Source: Planctomycetaceae bacterium (GTDB lineage Bacteria > Planctomycetota > Planctomycetia > Planctomycetales > Planctomycetaceae). From it: DNA of 64,000 nucleotides. The notes below the pieces were generated by a model. The model was not told the DNA's origin. It did no database searches and worked only from the letters and a program-made list of their open reading frames with translations. The stretch spans positions 1-64,000 of the forward strand of contig JAWKTX010000005.1 of assembly GCA_041398825.1 (NCBI GenBank), written 5' to 3'. Every line of letters begins with the position of its first letter. The stretch's first letter is position 1. The position numbers were made by a program, and so were the translations under genes. This document shows, one piece after another, positions 47,378 to 56,800 of the stretch.

Positions 47378-48112
47378 ATGCGTCTGCTTTTGAATCGTCT
47401 TTTTTTGATCTCTTTTCTGACGCTTGCCCCAACAAATGCGACCGCTGGAATTGTTACCTACACGTCGCAATCGGTTTTTGAGTCGAATGCCCCCGGCCTG
47501 ATCACGCATGACTTCTCGGCAGCGATGGTGGATCCCGGATCGGCTGCATTTGTCACCGGACCCATTGACAGCCTGACGAACAATGCCGTTTTTAGTCCTG
47601 GCGTTATTGCCCCCGGTCTCACGATTTCATCGAGTGGTGGTGTAGATCCACTTCGGAATCAGTTGTATGTCGCCGGGGTTGGAACGGTGGGAAACACGGT
47701 CAATGGGATCTATACCAACGGCAGCGATGCCACGATGAGCCTCGATTTTGGTCCTCAGGTTTCAGCCGTCGCACTGAACCTGATCGGATTTACAAACAAC
47801 ACCGGAGCCAGGTCCTTTAATATGACGGTCATTGGCAGTCTCGGCACCCACCTATTTTCCACGCCAATTATTCCCGATTTCGGTCCGGGTGTCTTCTTTG
47901 GTCTGACCGGTACAGCTGGCGAAAAAATTCAAAAAATCAGCTTTCAGTCTGGAGGAGGGGCCAACGAAGGGATCACAGCGATTGCTTTCGGCGAACCAAT
48001 CGTCGCCAGTGCTGTGCCGGAACCCAGTGCATTTGTGCTGAGCATGCTGGGTATTGGCGGTTATGGTCTGAAGCGGTTCAGAAAAAGATCTCACCAGCGG
48101 ACGGACAACTAA
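47378..48112 (+). CDS. PEP-CTERM exported protein
   Basis: A 244-residue protein with a signal peptide (about 1-23, NATAG) and a beta-rich Gly/Thr/Asn domain. It ends in a classic PEP-CTERM sorting tail: VPEPSAFV, a hydrophobic segment (LSMLGIGGYGL) and RFRKR. Such proteins are exported and processed by an exosortase (XrtA-type) in cells that make exopolysaccharide. The exosortase gene is not in this window. The body of the protein has no family I can name. Confidence 0.87.
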   Translation: MRLLLNRLFLISFLTLAPTNATAGIVTYTSQSVFESNAPGLITHDFSAAMVDPGSAAFVTGPIDSLTNNAVFSPGVIAPGLTISSSGGVDPLRNQLYVAGVGTVGNTVNGIYTNGSDATMSLDFGPQVSAVALNLIGFTNNTGARSFNMTVIGSLGTHLFSTPIIPDFGPGVFFGLTGTAGEKIQKISFQSGGGANEGITAIAFGEPIVASAVPEPSAFVLSMLGIGGYGLKRFRKRSHQRTDN

Positions 48113-48863
48113 TTGACACAGCTAAATCAACCGCAGCAAGGTAGAAAATCTTTACAACGCTGCCGCCGCCTGCTTCAGTAGCGGCCGTCACCCAAGACCA
48201 GACCGCCGCCGCATCGCGCGAAGATTGAAGGCTCCGGCTGGGACAGAACCGAGCGAGTCGAAGCTCCGCAACTCTGCCACCGAATACCGCCGGCAAGGCG
48301 GTCACCAGAAGAATCCGGGACAGCGGCCTGATACGGCAAGGCTTCATTCCCGGATGCTGTGGCCCCTCTGGCGAAACGCCTGGCATCTGCCGCAGCCCAT
48401 TTCACTGTGATTCTGTCCTCGAAACACAGAGCCAATCCCGCCACGTGTGGATTCCGACGGAATGTGGAATCGAGCATCGATGACTCGCCGAATCCAACAG
48501 ACAAAAGTCGTCGATTCCTGGTATGCTGACGGCGTTGAGTCAATGCGGTCAGATGTCGCCATGGACCCGGTCGATTTTCTGTCCGGGGACCCACAAGGAA
48601 CGTAGGGCATCGTGGTAGAGGCTCTGAGAGCATGTCTCGTCGAAACAAATCCTGACAAGACCAAATCGCAGCGTTCCTTTCCGGAAAGCTGGACTCGAGT
48701 GCATGAGTTACGCAACAATGGACCGATGACAGAGACAGAGATGACTCTGGTTAAACACAAGTCGTCCCGCAAATCCCTCCCAAACGACCCACCTCAAACA
48801 ATTCAACACTGCGGCGAAACTGTTAAACAGTACACCGCTCCTTTATCACTGGATAGCGCTGTT
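48113..48863. other. Gene-free stretch upstream of DUF1501 pair
   Basis: No gene is supported in 751 bp. It holds a 6-bp hairpin (ACCGCC 48286-48291 with GGCGGT 48297-48302) and a 13-bp palindrome at 48819-48831. An in-frame extension of the DUF1501 gene from 48612 does not look like coding sequence. Confidence 0.45.
48819..48831. promoter_or_regulatory. Palindrome before the DUF1501 pair
   Basis: ACTGTT-a-AACAGT is a perfect dyad 32 nt upstream of the ATG at 48864, where an operator could lie. No regulator is known and the match could be chance. Confidence 0.25.
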
Positions 48864-50195
48864 ATGATGCGATTTCAGGGACCATCATTTCGTTTTTGTG
48901 ACGGAGTTCGCCGAAGATCGTTCCTGCAGGCAGGGTCACTGGCTGTTGGCGGACTGACTTTGTCTTCGCTGTTGCAGGCTGAACAGGCCAGCGGCCGCCG
49001 TTCGCATCGTTCCGTCATCATGGTCTATCTGTCCGGCGGAATCGCACACCAGGATACCTTCGATCTGAAGCCGGAAGCTCCGGCAGAAGTTCGGGGAGAG
49101 TTCAGACCGGTCAACACAACTGTGCCGGGCACTCAGTTTTGTGAGCTGCTGCCGAAGCTCGCCGGTATCGCGGATAAGTGTACCATTTTGCGGTCGATCG
49201 TCGGGCAGCGCGACGAACACAGCAGCTTTCAAAATGTTACCGGCTGGACGATGGGTGAAGTACAGCGAAACGGAACACCACACTTCGGATCGATCGTTTC
49301 AAAGATTCAGGGTGGTACCGATTCCGTCACGCCTCCATTTGTCGACTTGTTTCCCACGATGCAGCATCGTCCCTACAACAGCACGGGGGCCGGTTATCTG
49401 GGAAGTGCATTCAATCAGGTCCGCGCTGATGGTGAAGACCTGGCAAATATGAAATTGCAGTTTGTAGAATCCGATGCCTTTGGGCGGCGGTTGGGATTAC
49501 TTGACCAGCTCGACCAGATGCGACGACAAACAGACAACCACAGTCTGGATGACATGACCGAAAGTTATCGTCGCGCGTGTGAGGTCCTGACATCCAGTAA
49601 ACTTGTGGACGCAATGAACGTCGAACGCGAAGATCCTGCCGTGCGAGAACGTTATGGGCGTGGATCCAGCAAGCATCTGGGAGACGGAGCACCGATGTGG
49701 AACGACCAGCTTCTGACCGCAAGACGCCTGGTTGAAGCCGGCGTGCGTGTCGTAACGGTGGCCTATGGCTTCTGGGACACCCACGGCAACAATTTCGGCC
49801 ACATGAAACAGCACCTGCCTCTCTTTGATACCGGCATCTCGGCTTTGATTCAGGATCTTTACGACAGGGGTCTCGATAAAGACTGTACCGTTGTGGTCTG
49901 GGGCGAATTTGGCCGATCGCCCAAAATCAACGACAAAGCCGGCCGAGATCACTGGGCTCCTGTTCAGTCCGCTTTGGTTGCGGGTGGAGGAATGCCAACA
50001 GGCATGGTTATCGGTTCGACTGACAAGACAGCTGCCTATGCCGATAACCGACCGATCCACTATCGAGACATTCTGGCCACGATCTATCACAACCTGGGTA
50101 TCGATCACGACGCATACATTCGCGATTCCAGTGACCGGCCGGTGCGTATTCTCCCCGAGGATGCACACCCGATTCGGGAACTGGTGGCGACCTGA
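48864..50195 (+). CDS. DUF1501 protein, partner of the PSD1 protein
   Basis: A 443-residue DUF1501-family protein with a twin-arginine leader (RRRSFLQAGSLAVGG). ATG 48864 gives MMRFQGPSFRFCDG, the usual start of the family, although no strong ribosome site is visible. Landmarks are VIMVYLSGGIAHQDTFD, WDTHGNNFGHMKQH, VVVWGEFGRSPKIN, AGRDHWAPVQSALVAGGG and ILATIYHNLGIDHDA. It precedes the PSD1 gene by 132 nt on the same strand, the well-known planctomycete pairing, possibly for periplasmic polysaccharide or sulfated polymer handling, though the function is unproven. Confidence 0.88.
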   Translation: MMRFQGPSFRFCDGVRRRSFLQAGSLAVGGLTLSSLLQAEQASGRRSHRSVIMVYLSGGIAHQDTFDLKPEAPAEVRGEFRPVNTTVPGTQFCELLPKLAGIADKCTILRSIVGQRDEHSSFQNVTGWTMGEVQRNGTPHFGSIVSKIQGGTDSVTPPFVDLFPTMQHRPYNSTGAGYLGSAFNQVRADGEDLANMKLQFVESDAFGRRLGLLDQLDQMRRQTDNHSLDDMTESYRRACEVLTSSKLVDAMNVEREDPAVRERYGRGSSKHLGDGAPMWNDQLLTARRLVEAGVRVVTVAYGFWDTHGNNFGHMKQHLPLFDTGISALIQDLYDRGLDKDCTVVVWGEFGRSPKINDKAGRDHWAPVQSALVAGGGMPTGMVIGSTDKTAAYADNRPIHYRDILATIYHNLGIDHDAYIRDSSDRPVRILPEDAHPIRELVAT

Positions 50196-50327
50196 TAACA
50201 TACCCACCCGGCCATCGTTAACATTCACGAATCGGTCCCGGCAGAATCGCCTCCACGGCTCGGAGATTCATGGCTCAGGGAATTCACGAATGGACACGGC
50301 ACACCCAAACTGTCGGGAGCAAAAACC

Positions 50328-52709
50328 GTGACCCTCTGCAAATCCTGTCTTTGTATTTTTACCTGTGCCCTGGTTCTGATGTCGAACCATGTTTTCGCTC
50401 AGGCTCAATCGGACGGTGAAATCCGCTTCGAAGAGGACATTCGGCCGATACTGACAGAACACTGCGCGAGTTGTCATGGTGGGGTGAAGAAGCAAGGTGG
50501 CTTCAGCGTCCTGAGTCGAAGTCTGCTGCTTGCTGAGACTGATTCGGGACAGCCTGCTGTTGTCCCCGCCGACGCAGAAAGCAGCGAACTTCTGAGACGC
50601 GTCAGGTCAAGTGATCCGGGGGATCAGATGCCGCCGCAGGGACACGATCGGTTGAGCCCTCAGGAAATCCGGGATCTTGAACATTGGATACAGCAAGGGG
50701 TGACATGGCCGGAACACTGGGCATATCAACCACTGTCGAAGACAACAGCGCAGTTGACATCCGATGACGGAGACGCATCATCGATCGGTCAGCCCCTGAT
50801 TGACGGTATCAATCCCGTCGACTGGTTCGTTCACAAGAAACTGGCTCAGCAGAAACTGCAGCCATCCGAACAGGCCGGTCGGAGAATTCTTTTGCGACGG
50901 CTTTCACTGGATCTGACAGGACTAAATCCCCTGCCCGAAGAATTAAAGTCATTTGAGGAAAACGAACTTCCGGACGCATTCATCAGCCAGGTGGACCGAC
51001 TGCTGGCATCGCCGCATTTTGGAGAACGCTGGGCGCGACATTGGCTTGATGAGGCTCGCTACGCCGACTCCGAAGGGTACGAAAAAGATTCTGTCAAGAA
51101 TGATGCGTGGCGGTTCCGTGACTGGGTGATTCGGGCAATCAACGACGATATGCCATTTGACGAATTTACTCGCCGGCAGATCGCCGGAGACCTGTTGCCT
51201 GATGCCACAGATGACGATCGGATTGCCACCCAGTTTCACTTGCAGGCACAGTTCAATCTGGAGGGTGGTGTTGATGCCGAGGAAGACCGTACCAAGCGAG
51301 TGATCGATCGAGTCGGCACGGTCAGTTCGGTATGGCTGGGTTCTTCTCTGGCGTGCTGTCAGTGCCATGACCATCCGTATGATTCGTTTCGACAGCGTGA
51401 TTTTTATGCAATGTACGCTTTCTTCAATAACGCAGATTTTGCCGCGGACTTTCTCGGCGACGTGCCAGCGAATGCGGACAAACTTCGTGAAGAACGGAAA
51501 GCGAAGTGGTCAAAGATCGCAGATCTGCTGCGTCGACAGGTAGACGACAAGAATCTGAGCGATGATGTCCAAAGCCAGTTGTCCAGTCTTCGATCTTACG
51601 ACAACAGCAAGGGTTTCACCCGGTACCTGACGGAACGGAAGACGGACAAACGGAAGACCTGGGTTTTCACGCGAGGCGATTTTCTTCAGCCAGATCAGGC
51701 TCAGGGCGATGTTGCCCCCAACGTGCCATCCGTACTGCCCGGGGCGTTCGACGACACGGTGGATCGCAATCGACTGGACCTTGCTGAGTGGCTGGTTTCG
51801 ACCGAGAACCCTCTGACAGCTCGTGTTGAAGTCAATAAGGTTTGGATGCACCTGTTTGGCCAGGCACTGACGGATCAACCGCAGGAGTTTGGCTCCAGAG
51901 GCTCAGCACCGTCACATCCGGAGTTGCTGGATTTTCTGGCTTCCTGGTTCATGCATGAAGGTGGCTGGAGCCGCAAGAAATTAATTCGCCTGATCGTTTC
52001 ATCCGAAACCTGGCGGCAGTCGTCCGTGGTGCGTCCCGAATTGATCGCCCATGATCCGAACAACCACTTTCTCGCTCGACAGAACCGATTTCGCGTGGAA
52101 GCGGAAATAGTGCGAGACCTGAGTCTTCAGGTGTCCGGGCTGCTGACCGATGAGATCGGTGGCCCAAGCGTATTTCCTCCGCTGCCATCGATCATTGCCG
52201 AACAAACCTATGCCGGCAGCTTCAAATTCAAAGCGTCAGAAGGATCGGACAGGTATCGGCGTGGTCTGTATACGTTTTTTCGCCGCACAGCTATTGACCC
52301 CAATCTCAGCACATTCGATTGCCCCGACAGCAGTCTCACCAGCGCGCAGAGAGATCGATCGAATAATCCGCTGCAGGCGCTGGCCGCTCTTCACAATGAA
52401 GTATTTCATGAAGCCGCTCAGGCATTCTCTGTGCGACTCCTGACGGAAGGAGAATCGGCTCCGGAAAGTTCAGCGATTATCGATCGAGCATTGGTGCTGA
52501 CAACTGGTCGGCATGCTTACGAGATGGAAAAAGAACAGCTGCTCGAATTACAACAGGCCGCTCGGATTCACTACATGAGTCATCCGAAAGACGCCGTCGC
52601 TTTGTGCGGTCAATACACAACGGACCGCGTTTCACAACCTGAACTTGCCGCCTGGATTGCAACGATGCGAATCGTCCTGAATATGGATGAATTCCTCACT
52701 CGAAGTTAG
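50328..52709 (+). CDS. PSD1/DUF1549/DUF1553 protein with heme-c site
   Basis: A 793-residue exported protein. A signal peptide is at 1-24. The planctomycete-type cytochrome c domain has a heme-binding CASCH (46-50) with a later Met in DQMPPQGHDRLS. The DUF1549 domain starts NPVDWFVHKKLAQQKLQPS and contains RWARHWLDEARYADSEGYEKD. The DUF1553 domain has RNRLDLAEWLVSTENPLTAR, VNKVWMHLFGQAL and SHPELLDFLASWF. It starts with GTG at 50328; GGGAG lies 8 nt upstream. Normally co-occurs with DUF1501, as here. Confidence 0.92.
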   Translation: MTLCKSCLCIFTCALVLMSNHVFAQAQSDGEIRFEEDIRPILTEHCASCHGGVKKQGGFSVLSRSLLLAETDSGQPAVVPADAESSELLRRVRSSDPGDQMPPQGHDRLSPQEIRDLEHWIQQGVTWPEHWAYQPLSKTTAQLTSDDGDASSIGQPLIDGINPVDWFVHKKLAQQKLQPSEQAGRRILLRRLSLDLTGLNPLPEELKSFEENELPDAFISQVDRLLASPHFGERWARHWLDEARYADSEGYEKDSVKNDAWRFRDWVIRAINDDMPFDEFTRRQIAGDLLPDATDDDRIATQFHLQAQFNLEGGVDAEEDRTKRVIDRVGTVSSVWLGSSLACCQCHDHPYDSFRQRDFYAMYAFFNNADFAADFLGDVPANADKLREERKAKWSKIADLLRRQVDDKNLSDDVQSQLSSLRSYDNSKGFTRYLTERKTDKRKTWVFTRGDFLQPDQAQGDVAPNVPSVLPGAFDDTVDRNRLDLAEWLVSTENPLTARVEVNKVWMHLFGQALTDQPQEFGSRGSAPSHPELLDFLASWFMHEGGWSRKKLIRLIVSSETWRQSSVVRPELIAHDPNNHFLARQNRFRVEAEIVRDLSLQVSGLLTDEIGGPSVFPPLPSIIAEQTYAGSFKFKASEGSDRYRRGLYTFFRRTAIDPNLSTFDCPDSSLTSAQRDRSNNPLQALAALHNEVFHEAAQAFSVRLLTEGESAPESSAIIDRALVLTTGRHAYEMEKEQLLELQQAARIHYMSHPKDAVALCGQYTTDRVSQPELAAWIATMRIVLNMDEFLTRS

Positions 52710-52718
52710 CTTAGCTTA

Positions 52719-52818
52719 GCAACCTGTTGAAGAACGGGACTGGCTCGAGCAGGAAACCTCAAGACACGACGGTTTCCGTTGGCCCTGCGTGCCTGTTCCG
52801 GTTTCTCAACGGGCTGCT
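52719..52818 (-). repeat. Dispersed ~98-bp inverted-repeat element, copy 8 (reverse)
   Basis: AACCTGTTGAAGAACGGGAC through GGTTTCCGTTGGCCC to CTCAACGGGCTGCTAG, starting 10 nt after the PSD1 stop. A short TTAGC triplet repeat (52705-52720) joins the stop to the element. Confidence 0.86.
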
Positions 52819-52992
52819 AGGTTAGTGCCGCATTGCCAGTGCCGGATGCTTCTGATGGTGATAACGCACCGCGGACTATTTCATCGCCTGCCAGCAGTTT
52901 CCGTCAATGCCCGTGATCCATGACTGCGCAACGCCGTTCTCGACGAATTCACTTTGGGATTTCTTTCAGGTTTCCAACGGAGCTGAAGCGTC

Positions 52993-53217
52993 ATGAGAAT
53001 GCCAACGAGAGACCCGACGTCGGGGGAATGGCAGGTGATCGGGTGCCTCTTGACTGGCAGCCTGTTTGCCTTCGGAATTGTGTGCCTTGTAGTGAGCTAC
53101 AGGATTGGTGGGCACGCGCCGTCCCTGGAACAACTGTTACGGTCTACTGGGTGGTATTGTGTCGGTGGTTCAGGGCTGATCTGCGCTGGATGGCAATGCG
53201 TCAGAAAATGGCTCTAG
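52993..53217 (+). CDS. Possible small membrane protein
   Basis: A 74-residue frame with GGAG 10 nt before the ATG. It has one good transmembrane segment (CLLTGSLFAFGIVCLVVSY) and a weaker second (YCVGGSGLICAGW). No homologue recognised. It may be a real small protein or chance. Confidence 0.4.
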   Translation: MRMPTRDPTSGEWQVIGCLLTGSLFAFGIVCLVVSYRIGGHAPSLEQLLRSTGWYCVGGSGLICAGWQCVRKWL

Positions 53218-53459
53218 TTCTGCCCCCACTCACACAGATCGTCAATCTGATGCCTGGCGACTCATTGAACACCGGAAAGTTACTCGCGTTGTGTTCGCGA
53301 TTGCCAAAGCCTTCGGGCCGAGAACACTCGCCCTCGAGAATCCGCCGAGGAATCATTTCCTGAGCAGCAGACAGAAACGGCCATCCGATCCGGAAGATTC
53401 CCTATCCGAGGTGGACACGGACAGTCAAATTGCAAACGATAGTCCGTCGCTGCCAATCT

Positions 53460-53493
53460 GCGTTAATCGCGGCGTCCGTGCCGCGTTTAACGC
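53460..53493. repeat. 13-bp inverted repeat
   Basis: GCGTTAA-t-CGCGGC (53460-53473) pairs with GCCGCG-t-TTAACGC (53480-53493) round a 6-nt loop, one T-T mismatch. It is followed by GTCCGGATAAGC, whose last nine bases (53497-53505) are complementary to 53696-53704 at the far end of the RNA candidate. Confidence 0.7.
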
Positions 53494-53518
53494 GTCCGGA
53501 TAAGCTACCGGAAGCTTG

Positions 53519-53715
53519 TTCGGGCGCGATAGAGCGTGGAGTTCCTCCACGCGCAATGCTTCGGTAAACCCGAAGCACCACAGAATTCTGTTACCTTATC
53601 GTAGTTGTAAGTCTCTCGGGACTTGCGACTAACAAGCGGATGAAGCAGATTGGCCATGGACTCGAGCGAGGATGGAAACTCTAGAACGCCAATCCGCTTA
53701 TCCGAAAGCGGTGAC
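53519..53715 (+). ncRNA. Structured RNA candidate, HEARO/IscB-omega-RNA-like
   Basis: Successive stems: GCGTGGAG/CTCCACGC (53534-53552); TGCTTCGG/CCGAAGCA (53557-53577); a 12-pair stem 53602-53613 with 53620-53631 that includes two T-G pairs, which form only in plus-strand RNA; ATTGGC/GCCAAT (53649-53654, 53688-53693) joined to AAGCGG/CCGCTT (53634-53639, 53694-53699) across a 9-nt bulge. CCGCTT can instead pair with AAGCGG at 53706-53711, a possible pseudoknot or switch. GGGCGCGATAGAGCGTGGAG and CCGAAAGCGGTGAC look to me like parts of the HEARO (omega-RNA) class, from memory. No IscB frame follows. Structure is well supported; the class is not. Confidence 0.5.
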
Positions 53716-53827
53716 TGCAAGATGGCTGCACATGAAAGCCGCCTCTTTTGAATATCGGACTCACCAAGCCGGCTTCCAGGGGACCGCTGTGGACAATCCG
53801 AAACAGTGGCTCTGCCATCCGCTTTGG

Positions 53828-56800
53828 TCAGCGAGTCACTATCGGAGTGATCGCGACGATGATGCGTCCTCGCAGCTGTTCCACCTGCTTCTTTCGATGC
53901 TCGTCGACTTTCTCCGCAGCCAGTGTCGCAGCGCCTGACAGTCCGCCGCCTGCGGCGGCGAGCGATGATGTTTTCACCATCTCTGTCACATCCAGCAGCA
54001 ATGTCTGACCGTCAGCAATTATCAGACACATCCGATCGCCAATCGGGTTGTCTAAATCCCCAACCGAACACATGAGTTTCACCAAACGATCCCCTCCCAG
54101 CGAATTCACACTGAACGCTGTTTGCAGGGAAAAGCCATCGGCGAGATTCTCCAGATTCACTTTCCCTTCAATGCCGTCAAAGGTGGTGCTTTTCGGAGCC
54201 GCCAGACTCCTGCCAATCGTGAACGGATCCTGCGCTTCAGCGATTTCCTTCAACGGCAACAGAGCCCAGGGGTGTTGACTGCGTTCTTTATGAAACGTGA
54301 TATTCTTCTCGAGCCACTCGATCTGTTCTCTTGAGCTAAACCGCAGCACACGGATTTCTGTCGTCGTCTGGATTTCCGCAATTCTCCGCAGCTCGCACAG
54401 CAGCTCCGCAATCTGATTGTGAATATCGTCCGTCTGACGAATGACAAGGGTAAGTGTGTTGAGCTCAGGCACGACCATTGCATCAAACTTCCAGGAATCC
54501 GGTGCAATCGTTGTCTTGATCAGTTCCACGAGACTGGAATAGTCGGGCTTCATTTGCTGCTCATCCGGTTCCGGAGAATTCGCGTCCGACATCGGTACTA
54601 CCAAATCTGCGACCTGGTAACATCGGACAGTCATTTGCCCTGACACGTCCGGGAGGACAGCCTTATCCGCGACGGGGGCGTGAAACCGGATCACTTCATG
54701 TGCGACCTGGTACGACATTCCGCATTCATCACACAACAGAGTCAGAGCATTCTCCAGCGTATCATCAGTGACAGCCAACGACACCCTCTTATCTGCCAAA
54801 GGAACATTGGCTGATTTCAACGAGCCTGTGTCAACGGCAATGCTCACTTGATGATCCATCGCGATCGTACGAACGGCTTCCATGAAGGACGTATCGTCGA
54901 ACTTCAGAGTGACTTTCTGCGACAGTTTTTTAAGCAAAGCCTGCGATCGTCCACTCACAAGAGACTCGTCTTTCGGCGACACCGTGATGGAATCGCAGGC
55001 CTTTAGAACGTCGTTCCATTTTCCGTTCAGACGAACATCTGCCAGGCTGATCAATCGATAAGTCGTCACAATCTGGCCCGTCTTTGCCGGGACCTGACGC
55101 CCCAGAACAACCCGTGAATCAGCGGCTGAAGCAAGTCCAACAGCAGAATTAAACGCATCCAGAAGTCGCGTTTCGCGTCCGTTCAGCAGCTCAATACGGC
55201 CCGGATTCTTCACGGCACCGGTCACTGTAACCAACCTGTCTTTCGGCCTTGCATCGTCGCTCACGGGATTTGCCTGAACCAGGACCAACAGCGACTCATT
55301 CTGCTTCCAATTGATTCCGCCGATCAGCAACGCCTGATTTTCGTCAATGCGAGCAGGCAATCTCAATGCCAAATGCTGCGTCCTGAGACCTGGAGCAGTC
55401 AGGACTTCCTGACGGCCGTTCACTGTCTGTGAAACCTGCACACCGTTCTCGTCGTCAAGATCGCAAACTTCGATGTCACCAACGACAGACACTGCGTTCT
55501 CCTGAATCTCCGGCGTGACGCGCAGCGTGACCCCTTCTGCAGCTTTGTGCGTCTGAGGCTGGTCATCCTTGACGTCGACCAATATCGACCGGTCCACACC
55601 ATCTCGGAACTGACATTCCGTGTGATTCGTCACGAGTGTGTCCGGAAGCTGTTTGATGTTCATTTTCACATTGTTTTGTGCCGTGTGCCGCAGGACTGAA
55701 AACGCAGCTTCATCAATAACCTGTAGCGGCAATGATTGACGATCCGGACCGAAGCCCGGCAGATCGGCGAGCAGGCGATCTATTGACTCAATCGGCCCGG
55801 AAATCAGAGTCGCCTGAACTCGAACCTGACGAAATCCATGCTTGCGGAGTTGAGCCACACGTTGCCGAATTCGTTCATGCCCCGTCGCGTTGTGAGTCAA
55901 CAGCAACACATCGTTTTTCCAGATCGCCACGCCGCTTTCAGCTCGAGGCATTCCAGCGAAGGGCCAGATCTCGGCCACTAAAGCATCCTTCGCATCGAGT
56001 TCGGAAAACCCACGTTGTTTGCATAGCCTCTCGAGCAAATCCCCCACGGCGTATTCGATGGTTTCAACCTTCACCGCGGCGACTTCGTCGTCCTTATCCA
56101 CCAGCCCCGGCTGCTCGAGCACCTGATAAAGAACTTCTCCTTCCGCAACACGCTCAGCATTCTGATCGGACGTCTGCCCGGGCACCGCACCCGGCAGAAC
56201 AGCGATGGCCAGCAGCATCGCGCCGGAAATACTCTTCCATGACATTCGCTTTTGACTTCCCTGTGTCAGCGACATGATTCTCTCCATTCGTTGAGATGTG
56301 ATTTCCACGGGCTTCATGCCGGGAAAGACGGGGACGGGTTTCAAACAATGCTTACTTTCGATGACGGCCAGTAAAATGCGAGCATACTCCGATGGCGAAC
56401 AGCTGCTGATGCGGATGGTTTCTTCGTCGCAGCACTGTTCGGTGGCTCGCGTCAGACGACGATTCGCCATCCACACCGGCGGCCAGAACCACCAGAGACA
56501 CTGGGCAGTCGCCTGACACAGTCCCACCCACAGATCGCCTCGCCGAATATGCACCAGTTCGTGTGTCACGATCGGTCGCAGTTGATCGTCTGTCATGCTG
56601 TCCAGCAGAATTCGAGGCAGCACAATCACCGGCCGCAGGACACCCAGCACGGCGGGTCCGAACAGCAGGTCGGTCACCCACACACATGGTCGGCGTTTCA
56701 GTTTCATTTTCTCCGCCACCGAATTCGCGATTGCCTGAGGGCGATCTTCCAGAGAGACGACTCGCTTGCCGCGAATCGCCTTCACGCAGGAAGCATACCG

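Larger units (their letters stand above)
53218..53827. other. Gene-free, densely folded stretch
   Basis: No protein gene is supported in 610 bp. From 53460 to 53711 it is packed with consecutive inverted repeats, described under the ncRNA entry and the 13-bp dyad entry. Confidence 0.55.

Noticed and set aside
48175..48648. 157-codon leftward frame in the gap before the DUF1501 pair
   Set aside because: No domain, odd composition and no ribosome site.
53460..53716. Integron attC site or retron msr/msd
   Set aside because: GTTTAAC fits the 5' attC core, but no matching GTTRRRY core follows at the right spacing, and no integrase or reverse transcriptase is near.
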